A stretch of 64,000 nt of DNA from Gaiellasilicea sp046594445 (GTDB lineage Bacteria; Actinomycetota; Thermoleophilia; Gaiellales; Gaiellaceae). Positions 35,923 through 44,322 of this stretch are shown here, in pieces. How positions within the stretch are numbered: position 1 is the stretch's first letter; each line of letters opens with the position of its first letter. The position numbers and the translations under genes are program-made. The notes below the pieces were generated by a model. That model was given only the letters and a program-made list of their open reading frames with translations. It did no database searches and was not told where the DNA came from. The DNA lies in NCBI GenBank assembly GCA_046594445.1, contig JBKJSM010000070.1:1-64000 (forward strand). Reading direction: 5' to 3'.

Positions 35923-36440
35923 TAGAGGCTCTCCAGCGAGGCGACGACGGTGCGAAGCCGCTCGAGCCGGATCCCGGGGGCGAAGCGGTCGTTCGGCGGC
36001 TCGCGGTCGTGGCGGACGAGCTCCCACGTCTCTTCGCCGAGGGCGCGCCGAGCAGCGCCGGGCTCGGCGTCGAGACCGATCCCCCGCCGGGACGCCAGGA
36101 GCTCGCCCGCAGTGCGGCGAAGCGAGGGGCGCAGGCGGTAGTGCAGGTCGAACGCGGTTGTCATCCCGAGCGCAACCTCACGCTCGATCTGGGCGAGCTC
36201 CGGCAGCCGCTCCTCGCGACGGACGCGCCTGCGCAGCGCGGAGTCGAACGGGGAAGCGCCGGCGGAAGGATGCGCAGCCCGCACGGCGGCCACGAGCTGG
36301 AAGAGCCCGAACGCCGCGATGGCCAGCACGTAGACGTGGAGAATCAGCTCCCTGCGCCCGGCCAGTGCCACGAGCAGGACGATCGCGCCGACGGTGAGCA
36401 GCGCAGGCAGGTGGGCAAGCCGGTAGAGCCGCGCGGTCAC
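35922..36440 (-). CDS. Membrane protein of MoxR/DUF58 operon
   Basis: 172 residues. Two closely spaced N-terminal membrane segments (LPALLTVGAIVLLVALAG, VYVLAIAAFGLFQLVAAV), then a soluble helical domain with LPELAQIEREVALGMTTAFD. It overlaps both neighbours. No named family recognised; from the context it is a partner of the MoxR ATPase. Confidence 0.8.
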   Translation of the reverse strand: MTARLYRLAHLPALLTVGAIVLLVALAGRRELILHVYVLAIAAFGLFQLVAAVRAAHPSAGASPFDSALRRRVRREERLPELAQIEREVALGMTTAFDLHYRLRPSLRRTAGELLASRRGIGLDAEPGAARRALGEETWELVRHDREPPNDRFAPGIRLERLRTVVASLESL

Positions 36441-37357
36441 CGCGCCGCCCGTTCCCGCAGCCCCTGCAACGCCGCGGTTCGCTCCTGCTCGGCGAGCGCC
36501 CTCGCCGCGGCCAGGTCGTCCCGCACGTCTTCCAGGGCGGTGATCGCCTGCTCCTTCATCTCGAGTCCCACCGCATGCTGGGAGAACCTAGCCCTTTCGA
36601 ACAGCTCGGTCAGCTTGCGGGCCGCCGGCGGGCCGACCGAGAGCTCGGCGAGCATGCGCGCCAGATATTCGAGCGGCGCTTCCGACGGGCGCCGAGGCAG
36701 GCCGTGTGCGGCCAGCACGCGCTCGAGCCGGGCGTACGCGGCGATCACAGCACGGCGCGGATCGGGCTCCGCCCGGAGATCGTCGAGCGACTCGTCGACC
36801 GCCGCTGCGACCGCCGCGGCCAGGGCGCGGCCGCCGCTTTCGCCTCTCGCGCGGCGCCGGGAGCGCCTCGCCCACCAGGCGCCGAACACGGCGATCCCGA
36901 TGAGCGCCAGCGTCACGAGGACCGGGATCCAGGCGAACTGCGCCTCATAGCCTTCTCCGGAGACACCGGTCGTCAGGCCCCGGTCGGAGCCTGCGGCCCC
37001 CGGGGTCTTCGGCTCCGGGATCCGGATCCGGCGCCCTCCGAGATCGCGCGCGAACAGCAGCACGACACCCACGAGCACAACCATCCCGAGCCAGTTCCGC
37101 CAGTTGCGCGCAGTGGTCGCGGCAGCACCGGAATTCGCCCGGTTGAGCACGAGCAGGTACACGAACAAGATCGCCCCGGCGACGAGTGAGACCACGTACA
37201 AGGTCAAAAGGAGGTCGACGAGCGTGTCGGCCGGCCTGCTCGTGCCGCCGTCGCCCGTGGCCGTCGACCCCCGCGACGCGACTGCGACCAGGATGAGGGC
37301 CGTGAGCACCCCGATTCCCGTCAGGAGGGCCTTCGGGCCTCGCGCGTTACTCTCCAT
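36437..37357 (-). CDS. DUF4129 domain membrane protein
   Basis: 306 residues from the ATG at 37357. Three membrane segments precede a cytoplasmic C-terminal DUF4129 domain: AVIAAYARLERVLAAHGLPR, then EAPLEYLARML and ELFERARFSQHAV. First gene of the DUF4129 / membrane protein / MoxR / DUF58 operon. Only 5 nt separate its start from folP on the other strand. Confidence 0.85.
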   Translation of the reverse strand: MESNARGPKALLTGIGVLTALILVAVASRGSTATGDGGTSRPADTLVDLLLTLYVVSLVAGAILFVYLLVLNRANSGAAATTARNWRNWLGMVVLVGVVLLFARDLGGRRIRIPEPKTPGAAGSDRGLTTGVSGEGYEAQFAWIPVLVTLALIGIAVFGAWWARRSRRRARGESGGRALAAAVAAAVDESLDDLRAEPDPRRAVIAAYARLERVLAAHGLPRRPSEAPLEYLARMLAELSVGPPAARKLTELFERARFSQHAVGLEMKEQAITALEDVRDDLAAARALAEQERTAALQGLRERAAR

Positions 37358-37362
37358 GCAGG

Positions 37363-38175
37363 GTGAGACGCGCACCGATGGAGGAACGTTTGCAGCGCCC
37401 GGCCGTGATGGGGATCGTGAACGTGACGCCCGACAGCTTCTCAGACGGCGGCGCGCACCACGACCCGCACGCCGCCGAGGCTGCCGCGCGCAGGATGGTG
37501 GAGGAGGGAGCTGCGATCGTGGACGTCGGCGGTGAGTCGACCCGTCCGGGATCTACGGGCGTGACGCTCGACGAGGAGTTGCGTCGCATCGTCCCCGTGC
37601 TCGAAGCCCTCGACGGGCTGCCCGTCTCGATCGACACGGCCAAGGCGGAGGTGGCGCGCCGTGCGATCGAGCTCGGTGCCGAGCTCGTCAACGACGTCAC
37701 GGCGCTTCGGGGCGACCCCGAGCTCGCGGGGGTGGTGGCGGAGGGCGGCGCCTACCTCTGCCTGATGCACATGCAGGGCGAGCCGCGCACGATGCAGGAC
37801 GCTCCGCGCTACGACGACGTCGCCTCCGAGGTGACCGCATTTCTCGAGGAGCGGCTCTCCTTCGCCGTGGCCGCCGGAGTCCCGGAGGAGCATGTCTGCC
37901 TCGACCCGGGGATCGGCTTCGGCAAGACCGGCGCGCAGAACTTCGAGCTGATCCGGCGGCTCGACGTCCTGCTCGCGCTGGGGCGGCCGGTGCTCGTCGG
38001 GCTTTCGCGAAAGAGCTCGCTCGGCCGGCTCTTCGACCCGGAAGCGCGCACGGGCAGCCTCGCGGCCTCGCTCGGCGCGGCCGTCGCGGCTTACGAACGG
38101 GGCGCTTCGATCTTCCGCGTCCACGACGTCCGTGAGCATGTCGAGGCGCTCGTGACTGCGGAGGCGGTCTCGTGA
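37363..38175 (+). CDS. folP: Dihydropteroate synthase
   Basis: 270 residues from the GTG at 37363, which lies 9 nt after TACTCT; an ATG at 37378 is an alternative. Signatures VMGIVNVTPDSFSDGG, DVGGESTRPGS, LVNDVTALRG, DPGIGFGKTGAQN and LVGLSRKSSLG. It condenses p-aminobenzoate with dihydropterin pyrophosphate and is the sulfonamide target. It heads a folP-folB-folK operon with 4-nt overlaps. Confidence 0.96.
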   Translation: MRRAPMEERLQRPAVMGIVNVTPDSFSDGGAHHDPHAAEAAARRMVEEGAAIVDVGGESTRPGSTGVTLDEELRRIVPVLEALDGLPVSIDTAKAEVARRAIELGAELVNDVTALRGDPELAGVVAEGGAYLCLMHMQGEPRTMQDAPRYDDVASEVTAFLEERLSFAVAAGVPEEHVCLDPGIGFGKTGAQNFELIRRLDVLLALGRPVLVGLSRKSSLGRLFDPEARTGSLAASLGAAVAAYERGASIFRVHDVREHVEALVTAEAVS

Positions 38176-38516
38176 CGATCGAGCTCTTCGGGATCGAGCT
38201 GCAGGGCTTCCACGGCGCGCTCGACTGGGAGCGCGAGCGTGGCCAGCGCTTCCTCTTCGACGTGGAGCTCGACGTGGGGGAGGCCGGAAGCTCCGACCGG
38301 CTCGAGGACGCCGTCGACTATCGGGACGTCGTCGCCTGCGTGCAGGAGATCTCCGACGGACGGGCCTACCACCTGCTGGAGGCGCTCGCGACCGCAATCG
38401 CGGACGGGCTGCTCGCCCGCTTCCGAGCCGCGCGCGTGTCGGTGCGGGTGCGCAAGCCGGACGTCGTGCTCGATCCGCCGGTCGAGTACGCGGCCGTCCG
38501 CGCGACCCGCCCGTGA
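38172..38516 (+). CDS. folB: Dihydroneopterin aldolase
   Basis: 114 residues. GFHGALDWERERGQ carries the conserved substrate-binding region, DAVDYRDVV and HLLEALATAIA follow, ending in VRVRKPDVVLDPPVEYAAV. It converts dihydroneopterin to 6-hydroxymethyl-dihydropterin. GTGA overlap with folP. Confidence 0.94.
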   Translation: MTIELFGIELQGFHGALDWERERGQRFLFDVELDVGEAGSSDRLEDAVDYRDVVACVQEISDGRAYHLLEALATAIADGLLARFRAARVSVRVRKPDVVLDPPVEYAAVRATRP

Positions 38517-38953
38517 CTAGGGCCTACGTCGGCGTCGGCGCGAATCTCGGCGATCGGGAGTCGACGATTCGCGCGGCGATCGCGGCGCTCCCCGATGTCG
38601 TCGCAGTCTCCGAGTTGCGCGAGACCGACCCGGTCGGCGTCTTGGATCAGCCGCCATTCCTGAACGGCGCCGTCGCGCTCGACACCGACCTGACGCCACG
38701 GGAGCTGCTCGACGTCCTGCTGGAGGTTGAACGCGGGCTCGGGCGCGAGCGCCGCGAACGCTGGGGGCCCCGGACGATCGATCTCGACCTGCTGCTGTAC
38801 GGCGGCGAGACGCTGGACGCGCCGGGGCTCGCCGTTCCGCACCCGCGCCTGCACGAGCGCCGCTTCGCGCTGGAACCGCTGGCTGAGCTCGATCCCAGCC
38901 TCGTCGTTCCCGGCCGCGGCAGCGTGAAGGACCTGCTCGCGGAGCTAGACTGA
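38513..38953 (+). CDS. folK: 2-amino-4-hydroxy-6-hydroxymethyldihydropteridine pyrophosphokinase
   Basis: 146 residues. YVGVGANLGDRESTI at the N-terminus, LNGAVALDTDLTPRELLD and the active-site block RWGPRTIDLDLLLYGGE with PHPRLHERRFALEPL. It transfers pyrophosphate from ATP to hydroxymethyl-dihydropterin, the step before folP. GTGA overlap with folB. Confidence 0.95.
   Translation: MTRAYVGVGANLGDRESTIRAAIAALPDVVAVSELRETDPVGVLDQPPFLNGAVALDTDLTPRELLDVLLEVERGLGRERRERWGPRTIDLDLLLYGGETLDAPGLAVPHPRLHERRFALEPLAELDPSLVVPGRGSVKDLLAELD
38946..38951 (+). promoter_or_regulatory. -10 box of leaderless DUF2469 gene
   Basis: TAGACT, 6 nt before the GTG at 38958. It overlaps the last codons of folK, so the next gene can be transcribed independently. 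Confidence 0.45.
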
Positions 38954-38957
38954 AACC

Positions 38958-39326
38958 GTGTCGCACCTGGACGATCTCGACGAGTTCGAGGCGGAGCTCG
39001 AGCTCTCGCTGAAGAAGGAGTACACGGCCGTCTTCGGCCTCTTTCGCTACTGCATCCTGACCGCGGACGCGACGTATCTCTGCAACAAGCTCGACCTCCA
39101 GGCCTCGCCGCAGGCGAGCTACCCGTTCTTCCACGTGACGATGGAGGACGTGTGGGTGTGGGACAAGAACCGCCCCACCCGGATCATCCCGCGTGCCGAG
39201 GTGTACACCTCGAGCGACGTGACCGTCGAGGAGCTGCGCGGCGAGAACGACGACCCGAAGCTGACTGCGGAAGCGCTCGCCGAGCGCCTCGAGGGCCGCC
39301 TGCACACCGACGACGATACGCCGTAG
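38958..39326 (+). CDS. DUF2469-family protein
   Basis: 122 residues. The sequence DEFEAELELSLKKEYTAVFG, then FFHVTMEDVWVWDKNRPTRI and YTSSDVTVEELRG, matches the small actinobacterial DUF2469 family, whose function is unknown. Its presence supports an actinobacterial host. It lies 4 nt after folK but has its own -10 box. Confidence 0.82.
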   Translation: MSHLDDLDEFEAELELSLKKEYTAVFGLFRYCILTADATYLCNKLDLQASPQASYPFFHVTMEDVWVWDKNRPTRIIPRAEVYTSSDVTVEELRGENDDPKLTAEALAERLEGRLHTDDDTP

Positions 39327-39333
39327 GGGCGAC

Positions 39334-40083
39334 ATGCTCTTAGCGGTTGACGTCGGCAACACGCAGACGGTGCTCGGCCTCTTCGAGGGCGAGCGGCTGA
39401 CCGACAGCTTCAGGCTCGCGACCGACCGCAGCCGCACCGGCGACGAGCTCGGTGTGACGCTCGCGGCGCTCTTCGAGCTCGAAGACGTGGAGGGAATCTG
39501 CCTCTCGACCACGGTCCCCGCCCTGCAGCGGGAGTGGGAGCGCGTGGCCGAGCGCTGGGCGCATGCGCAGCTGCTCTCCGTCGGGCCCGGCGTCAAGACG
39601 GGGATTCCGATCCGCTACGACGACCCCCGTGAGGTGGGGCCGGACAGGATCGTCAACGCGGTCGCCGCGAACGAGCGCTACGGGGCGCCGTGCATCGTCG
39701 TCGACTTCGGCACCTCGACCAACTTCGACATTGTCAACGCTGAGGGTGAGTACGTCGGCGGCGTGCTCGCGCCCGGGATCGAGGTCTCGATGGACGCTCT
39801 GTTCGCCCGGGCCGCGCGTCTCGTCAAGATCGACTTCGCGGCGCCGGCGACCGTGATCGGCAAGACGACGGTCGCCGGGCTCCAGTCCGGCCTCGTCTAC
39901 GGCTTCGCCGGCCAGGTGGACGGGATCGTCGGCCGCATCCGCGAGGAGCTCGGGGTCGATGCCCAGACGGTGGCGACGGGCGGCCTTGCCGACCTGATCG
40001 CGCCGCACGCCCACACGCTCGATCGGGTCGACCCGCACCTGACCCTCGAAGGGCTCAGGATCGTCTGGATGATTAACGCCTGA
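39334..40083 (+). CDS. coaX: Type III pantothenate kinase
   Basis: 249 residues, ATG at 39334. Phosphate-binding LLAVDVGNTQTVLGLF, then VGPGVKTGIPIRYD, VGPDRIVNAVAA and VVDFGTSTNFDIVN (usual family form DFGTATT). It phosphorylates pantothenate at the start of CoA synthesis and is potassium-dependent. It is followed by an inverted repeat that may terminate the fol-coaX transcript. Confidence 0.95.
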   Translation: MLLAVDVGNTQTVLGLFEGERLTDSFRLATDRSRTGDELGVTLAALFELEDVEGICLSTTVPALQREWERVAERWAHAQLLSVGPGVKTGIPIRYDDPREVGPDRIVNAVAANERYGAPCIVVDFGTSTNFDIVNAEGEYVGGVLAPGIEVSMDALFARAARLVKIDFAAPATVIGKTTVAGLQSGLVYGFAGQVDGIVGRIREELGVDAQTVATGGLADLIAPHAHTLDRVDPHLTLEGLRIVWMINA

Positions 40084-40101
40084 GATTGCCGGGCACGAAT
40101 T

Positions 40102-40133
40102 GACCCTCTACAAAAGCTCGACAAAAGAGGGTC
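40102..40133 (+). terminator. Inverted repeat after coaX
   Basis: GACCCTCT (40102-40109) and AGAGGGTC (40126-40133), perfect 8 bp with a 16-nt A-rich loop. No U-tract follows, so terminator activity is uncertain; it could also be an operator for the DUF4383 gene. The remainder of the 177-nt gap (40084-40260) shows no gene. Confidence 0.4.
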
Positions 40134-40260
40134 GGAGTGTTCATCTCAGCGACCGGGATCGCGATTTCGACATAGCCCGCACGACCGGTCCGGGGAGCGC
40201 ATGGTGCTTCCCGGCCGTTTCCGATCACCGGCCAATCCATTACAAGCCATGGGGGAGATC

Positions 40261-40743
40261 ATGAACGACCGCAACCGCACGCTTGCTCAGAAGCTCGCCT
40301 TCCTGTTCGGCGTCACGTTCCTGCTCGTCGGCATTCTCGGGTTCATCCCCGGGATCACGATGAGCTACGACCAGCTCGCGTTCGCGGGTGAGAAGTCCGA
40401 TGCGGAGTTGCTCGGGCTCTTCCAGGTCAGCGTCCTCCACAACATCGCCCACATGCTGTTCGGCGTCGGCATCCTGGCCGCGAAGAAGCACCGGACGGCC
40501 CTGCAATACCTGCTCGGAGCGGGGGTGCTCTACGTCGTCCTGTTCGTCTACGGCCTGATCGCGAGCGAGAAGGGCAGCGAGAACTTCCTGCCGATGAACA
40601 ACGGCGACGACTGGCTTCACGCCGCGCTCGCCGCCGCACTACTCGGGTCGTGGGCAGCCGCTCGCGGCGCGACGGATCCGGAGACGAAGCGCGGAGGCCG
40701 AGTCGAGCCGCAGCGCGACGACCGCGCCTCGGGCACCGTCTAG
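40261..40743 (+). CDS. DUF4383 membrane protein
   Basis: 160 residues, ATG at 40261 after GGGGGAG. Four membrane segments: FLFGVTFLLVGILGFIPG, VLHNIAHMLFGVGILAA, YLLGAGVLYVVLFVYGLI and LHAALAAALLGSWAA. The LHNIAHMLFGVGIL motif is typical of DUF4383, a common actinobacterial family of unknown function. The C-terminal tail is charged. Tandem paralogue follows. Confidence 0.87.
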   Translation: MNDRNRTLAQKLAFLFGVTFLLVGILGFIPGITMSYDQLAFAGEKSDAELLGLFQVSVLHNIAHMLFGVGILAAKKHRTALQYLLGAGVLYVVLFVYGLIASEKGSENFLPMNNGDDWLHAALAAALLGSWAAARGATDPETKRGGRVEPQRDDRASGTV

Positions 40744-40762
40744 CCGAGGGATAGGGGATAAT

Positions 40763-40797
40763 CACCCCGGGCGGCGCCACAGGCGCCGCCCGGGGTG
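40763..40797 (+). terminator. Strong terminator-like hairpin
   Basis: CACCCCGGGCGGCGCC pairs perfectly with its complement over 16 bp around a 3-nt ACA loop. It lies 20 nt after the first DUF4383 stop. No U-tract follows, as is usual for this genome's hairpins. Confidence 0.65.
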
Positions 40798-40862
40798 GCA
40801 CGTTTGCGGGTTGCCACTTCGCGGGACATTTTCGGGACAGTCAACTCGCATCGGGAGGTCGG

Positions 40863-41303
40863 ATGGAAGGTCGGAACGATCGGGACAAGACGTTGGCGCA
40901 GAAGCTCGCGTTTCTCTTCGGCGTCACGTTCATCATCGTGGGGGTCGGCGGGTTCATTCCGGGCCTCACGACGGATCTGTATGACGGGCTCGAGTTCGCC
41001 GGCAACGACGGCACCTCGGAGTTGCTCGGCATTTTCAAAGTGAGCATCCTGCACAACATCGTGCACCTGCTCTTCGGAGTGGGCATCCTTGCTGCCAAGC
41101 GGCACGCGAGCTCGCTCCAGTACCTGCTCTACGGCGGAGTCGCCTATCTCGTGCTCTTCCTGATGGGCCTCATCGGCGCCGGCGACTGGGTGCCGCTCAA
41201 CGACGCCGACGACGTGCTGCACATCGGTCTGGCGCTCGGCCTGCTCGGCGCTTGGTTCGTCGCGAAGAAGGAGGACGACCCCGCGACGGTGCGGACGGCC
41301 TAG
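40863..41303 (+). CDS. DUF4383 membrane protein, tandem paralogue
   Basis: 146 residues, ATG at 40863 after GGGAGG. It shares TLAQKLAFLFGVTFIIVG and LHNIVHLLFGVGILAAKRH with the preceding gene, clearly a duplication. It lacks the charged C-terminal extension. The hairpin between the two suggests separate transcripts. The stop overlaps that of the convergent dus gene. Confidence 0.87.
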   Translation: MEGRNDRDKTLAQKLAFLFGVTFIIVGVGGFIPGLTTDLYDGLEFAGNDGTSELLGIFKVSILHNIVHLLFGVGILAAKRHASSLQYLLYGGVAYLVLFLMGLIGAGDWVPLNDADDVLHIGLALGLLGAWFVAKKEDDPATVRTA

Positions 41304-42373
41304 CCGCCGCCGTAGACGGAGATCGGCAGGTTCAGCAGGACATCGTCACCCGCCGGGAGCTCGGCCTCGAGTTGCTCGATCAGAGGCAGGGCTCCCGGCG
41401 CGGCGGCGATCAGCAGCCGCTCGACCTCGCTGGTCGAGTCGAGCACCACGAGCTCCTGCTTGAACGGCCGGGGGAAGCGTCCCCGGCCGAGATACCAGCC
41501 GTAGAACTTCTTCAGGAAGCCCGACGCGCGTCGCTCGCCGAGCTCGCGAACGGTCTCGCGGATGAAGAGCACGAGCTCCGCGACGACCTCCTCGCGCGTC
41601 GGCTCGCGCGCGTCGCCGTCAACGATCTCTCGGAGCGTCCAGGGATTTCCCTGTGCGCCCCGGCCGACCATCACGGCCGCCGCGCCGGTCGTCGCGAGCA
41701 CGGCTTGCGCCCTGGCGCGGGATACGATGTCGCCCGAGGCGATCACAGGCACGCCGACGAGCGAGACGAGCTCGGCGGTCAGGGAATGGTCGGCGGTGCC
41801 CGTGTACATCTGCTGCGCCGAGCGCGGGTGGAGGGTGAGCGTCGCCGCGCCGGCGTCGACCAGCTGCGGCCCGACCTCGAGGCACGTTCTCGAGCCGTCG
41901 CGCAGGCCGCGCCGCATCTTCACGCTCACGGGCACGTCGACCGCATTGGCGACCGACTCGACGATCGCCGCCGCGCGCGCCGGCTCGTCCAGCAGCGTCG
42001 CGCCCGCGCCCGTCTTCGTCACCTTGCGCACGGGGCAGCCGAAGTTGATGTCGACGAGATCGGCTCCGGCCGCCTCGACCATCCGCGCAGCCTCGGCCAT
42101 CATCCGCGGCTCGGAGCCGAAGATCTGAATCGCGAGCGGGTGCTCGTCCGACGCGACGCGCAGGTAGCCGAGCGTCTTCTCGTTGCGGTGCTCGATCCCG
42201 GCGCAGCTGACCATCTCGGAGCAGACGAGGCCGGCGCCGAAGCGGCGTCCCTGGCGGCGAAAGGCCTGCACGCTGACGCCTGCCATCGGCGCGAGCACGA
42301 GGCGGGTCGGGATCTTGACGTCGCGGATCCACCAGCTCTGGCGGAGATCGATGTGCGCGTAAGGCTCGAGCAT
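41300..42373 (-). CDS. dus: tRNA-dihydrouridine synthase
   Basis: 357 residues. FMN-dependent Dus fold: LVLAPMAGVSVQAFR, ADLVDINFGCPVRKVTKTGA, VSVKMRRGLRDGS, HPRSAQQMYTGTADH and VMVGRGAQGNPW. The catalytic Cys of the family lies in the FGCP region. It resembles DusB most. TACCAT lies 9 nt before the ATG. It is divergent from greA. Confidence 0.94.
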   Translation of the reverse strand: MLEPYAHIDLRQSWWIRDVKIPTRLVLAPMAGVSVQAFRRQGRRFGAGLVCSEMVSCAGIEHRNEKTLGYLRVASDEHPLAIQIFGSEPRMMAEAARMVEAAGADLVDINFGCPVRKVTKTGAGATLLDEPARAAAIVESVANAVDVPVSVKMRRGLRDGSRTCLEVGPQLVDAGAATLTLHPRSAQQMYTGTADHSLTAELVSLVGVPVIASGDIVSRARAQAVLATTGAAAVMVGRGAQGNPWTLREIVDGDAREPTREEVVAELVLFIRETVRELGERRASGFLKKFYGWYLGRGRFPRPFKQELVVLDSTSEVERLLIAAAPGALPLIEQLEAELPAGDDVLLNLPISVYGGG

Positions 42374-42396
42374 CCCGCCCGAATGGTACTTGGGTA

Positions 42397-42425
42397 TTGA
42401 CCCCGACCGGCCTCGCCGCTACCAT
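42397..42425 (+). promoter_or_regulatory. Sigma-70-type promoter of greA
   Basis: TTGACC (42397-42402), 17-nt spacer, TACCAT (42420-42425). Transcription would start near 42432 and give a leader of about 60 nt. Confidence 0.7.
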
Positions 42426-42435
42426 TCCCGCCCGC

Positions 42436-42465
42436 GTCGGCGCGTCGTTCGCCGGCTTTTGTCTT
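42436..42465 (+). terminator. Intrinsic terminator/attenuator in the greA leader
   Basis: GTCGGCG (42436-42442) pairs with CGCCGGC (42450-42456), 7 bp with one G-U and a 7-nt loop, followed by TTTTGTCTT. It starts a few bases after the predicted transcription start and ends before the greA Shine-Dalgarno, so some transcripts should stop here. Confidence 0.6.
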
Positions 42466-42493
42466 ACGGAAGCACGATTGAAGGGAAACGCAG

Positions 42494-42967
42494 GTGAAGG
42501 AAGTCATCCTCACGCGTGAGGGCTTCGAGAAGCTCAAGGTCGAGATCGAGCATCTGTCGACGGACAAGCGTCGTGAGGTCGCCGACCGGATTCGCGTCGC
42601 GCGCGAGTTCGGCGACATCTCCGAGAACGCCGAGTACGACGACGCCAAGAACGAGCAGGCGATGCTCGAGCACAAGATCGCCCAGCTCGAGGAGCGGCTC
42701 TTGAACGCGCGCGTGATCCACAAGAAGGACGTCGACCTCAGCGTGGTCTCGATCGGCGCCAAGGTGCGCCTGAAGGACGTGGACGCGAACCAGACCGTCG
42801 AGTACACGATCGTCGGGTCCGCCGAGGCCAACCCGTCCGAGCTCAAGCTCTCGAACGAGTCGCCGGTCGGCAAGGCGATCATCGGCAAGAAGAAGGGCGA
42901 GACTGTCGAGGTCTCGGCGCCCCGAGGATCCTTGAAGTACAAGATCCTCGACATCAAAGCGGCGTAG
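42494..42967 (+). CDS. greA: Transcription elongation factor GreA
   Basis: 157 residues, GTG start after GAAGGG. The N-terminal coiled coil carries the acidic tip FGDISENAEY with Asp41 and Glu44, which enters the polymerase secondary channel to stimulate cleavage of backtracked RNA. The C-terminal FKBP-like domain ends SPVGKAIIGKKKGETVEV. Normal length. It is upstream of lysS, a common arrangement. Confidence 0.96.
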   Translation: MKEVILTREGFEKLKVEIEHLSTDKRREVADRIRVAREFGDISENAEYDDAKNEQAMLEHKIAQLEERLLNARVIHKKDVDLSVVSIGAKVRLKDVDANQTVEYTIVGSAEANPSELKLSNESPVGKAIIGKKKGETVEVSAPRGSLKYKILDIKAA

Positions 42968-42978
42968 GCTTCCCAGCC

Positions 42979-44322
42979 ATGTTGCCAAAGCGCTTTCCCG
43001 ATCGGGACGAGATCGCTGCGGTCCGGGCCGAGGCCGACACCCTCGAGCCGGGCACGGACGATCGGAGCAAGCAGTTTCGCCTGGCCGGGCGCGTGCTCGG
43101 GCGCCGCGAGATGGGCCAGATCACGTTCCTCGATCTGATCGACCGGAGCGGCCGCATGCAGCTGATCGCGGGCAAGGTCGACATCGACCTGGGCGACATC
43201 GTCGGCGCCATCGGCCATCTGGCCAAGTCGCGGCGCGGCGAGCCGTCGCTGCAGGTCGCGGAGCTCGAGCTGCTGGCGAAGAACCGGGCGCCGCTGCCCG
43301 ACACGTTCCACGGCCTCACCGACGTCGAGCTGCGCTACCGGAAGCGCTACCTCGACCTGCTGATGAACGAGGAGACGCGCGCGGACTTCCTGCTCCGCAG
43401 CCGGGTCGTCTCCGCGATCAGGCGCCGGCTCGACGCGGACGGCTTCGTCGAGGTCGAGACGCCGGTGCTGCAGCCTCGCTACGGCGGCGCCTTCGCGGAG
43501 CCCTTCGTCACGCACTGGAACTACCTCGACCAGGACTTCTACCTCCGGATCGCAACCGAGCTCTACCTCAAGCGGCTGATCGTCGGCGGGCTCGAGCGCG
43601 TCTACGAGATCGGCAAGGACTTTCGCAACGAGGGGATCTCGTACAAGCACTCGAACGAGTTCACGATGCTCGAGTGGTACGAGGCATACGCCGACTACCG
43701 CGACACGATGGCGCGGATGGAGAGCCTGATCGAGGCGGTAGCGCTCGAGGTGACGGGGACGACGAAGACGACGTTCCGCGGCCATGACCTCGACCTGAAG
43801 GCACCGTGGAAGCGGCTGCGCTTCACCGACTCGCTGGACGAGCACGGGCTCTGGATCCGCGACGAGACAGGGCTCCGCGCCGCCCTCGACGAGCGAGGCG
43901 TCGACACCCATGCGGACAAGGACTGGGCGCAACTCGTCGACCACGCGTTCAGCTTCTTCGTCGAGCCCGGCCTGATCGAGCCGACGATCGTCCACGACTA
44001 CCCGATCGAGATCTCGCCCTTCGCGCGCTCGACCGACGACGACGAGACGCTGACCGAGCGCTTCGAGTACTTCGCCGGCGGCATGGAGCTCGGGAACGCC
44101 TTCTCGGAGATCAACGACTCCGAAGAGCAACAGCAGCGTTTCCGGACGCAGTCGGAGCAGGTCGAGGGAGAAAAGGAAGATCCGGACTACGTCGAGGCGC
44201 TCTCCTACGGGATGCCCCCGACGGGCGGGCTCGGTCTCGGCATCGACCGCCTCTCGATGCTGCTGACCGGCCGCGAGACGATCCGTGACGTGATCCTCTT
44301 CCCCGCCCTGAAGGAGCGGTAG
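42979..44322 (+). CDS. lysS: Lysyl-tRNA synthetase, class II
   Basis: 447 residues. OB-fold anticodon domain (FRLAGRVLGRREMGQITFLD), then the class II core with motif 1 region RRRLDADGFVEVETPVLQP, motif 2 DFRNEGISYKHSNEFT (from about residue 214) and motif 3 GLGLGIDRLSMLL near residue 420. It charges tRNA-Lys. The N-terminus is slightly short compared with E. coli LysS. The stop overlaps the next start (TAGTG). Confidence 0.96.
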   Translation: MLPKRFPDRDEIAAVRAEADTLEPGTDDRSKQFRLAGRVLGRREMGQITFLDLIDRSGRMQLIAGKVDIDLGDIVGAIGHLAKSRRGEPSLQVAELELLAKNRAPLPDTFHGLTDVELRYRKRYLDLLMNEETRADFLLRSRVVSAIRRRLDADGFVEVETPVLQPRYGGAFAEPFVTHWNYLDQDFYLRIATELYLKRLIVGGLERVYEIGKDFRNEGISYKHSNEFTMLEWYEAYADYRDTMARMESLIEAVALEVTGTTKTTFRGHDLDLKAPWKRLRFTDSLDEHGLWIRDETGLRAALDERGVDTHADKDWAQLVDHAFSFFVEPGLIEPTIVHDYPIEISPFARSTDDDETLTERFEYFAGGMELGNAFSEINDSEEQQQRFRTQSEQVEGEKEDPDYVEALSYGMPPTGGLGLGIDRLSMLLTGRETIRDVILFPALKER

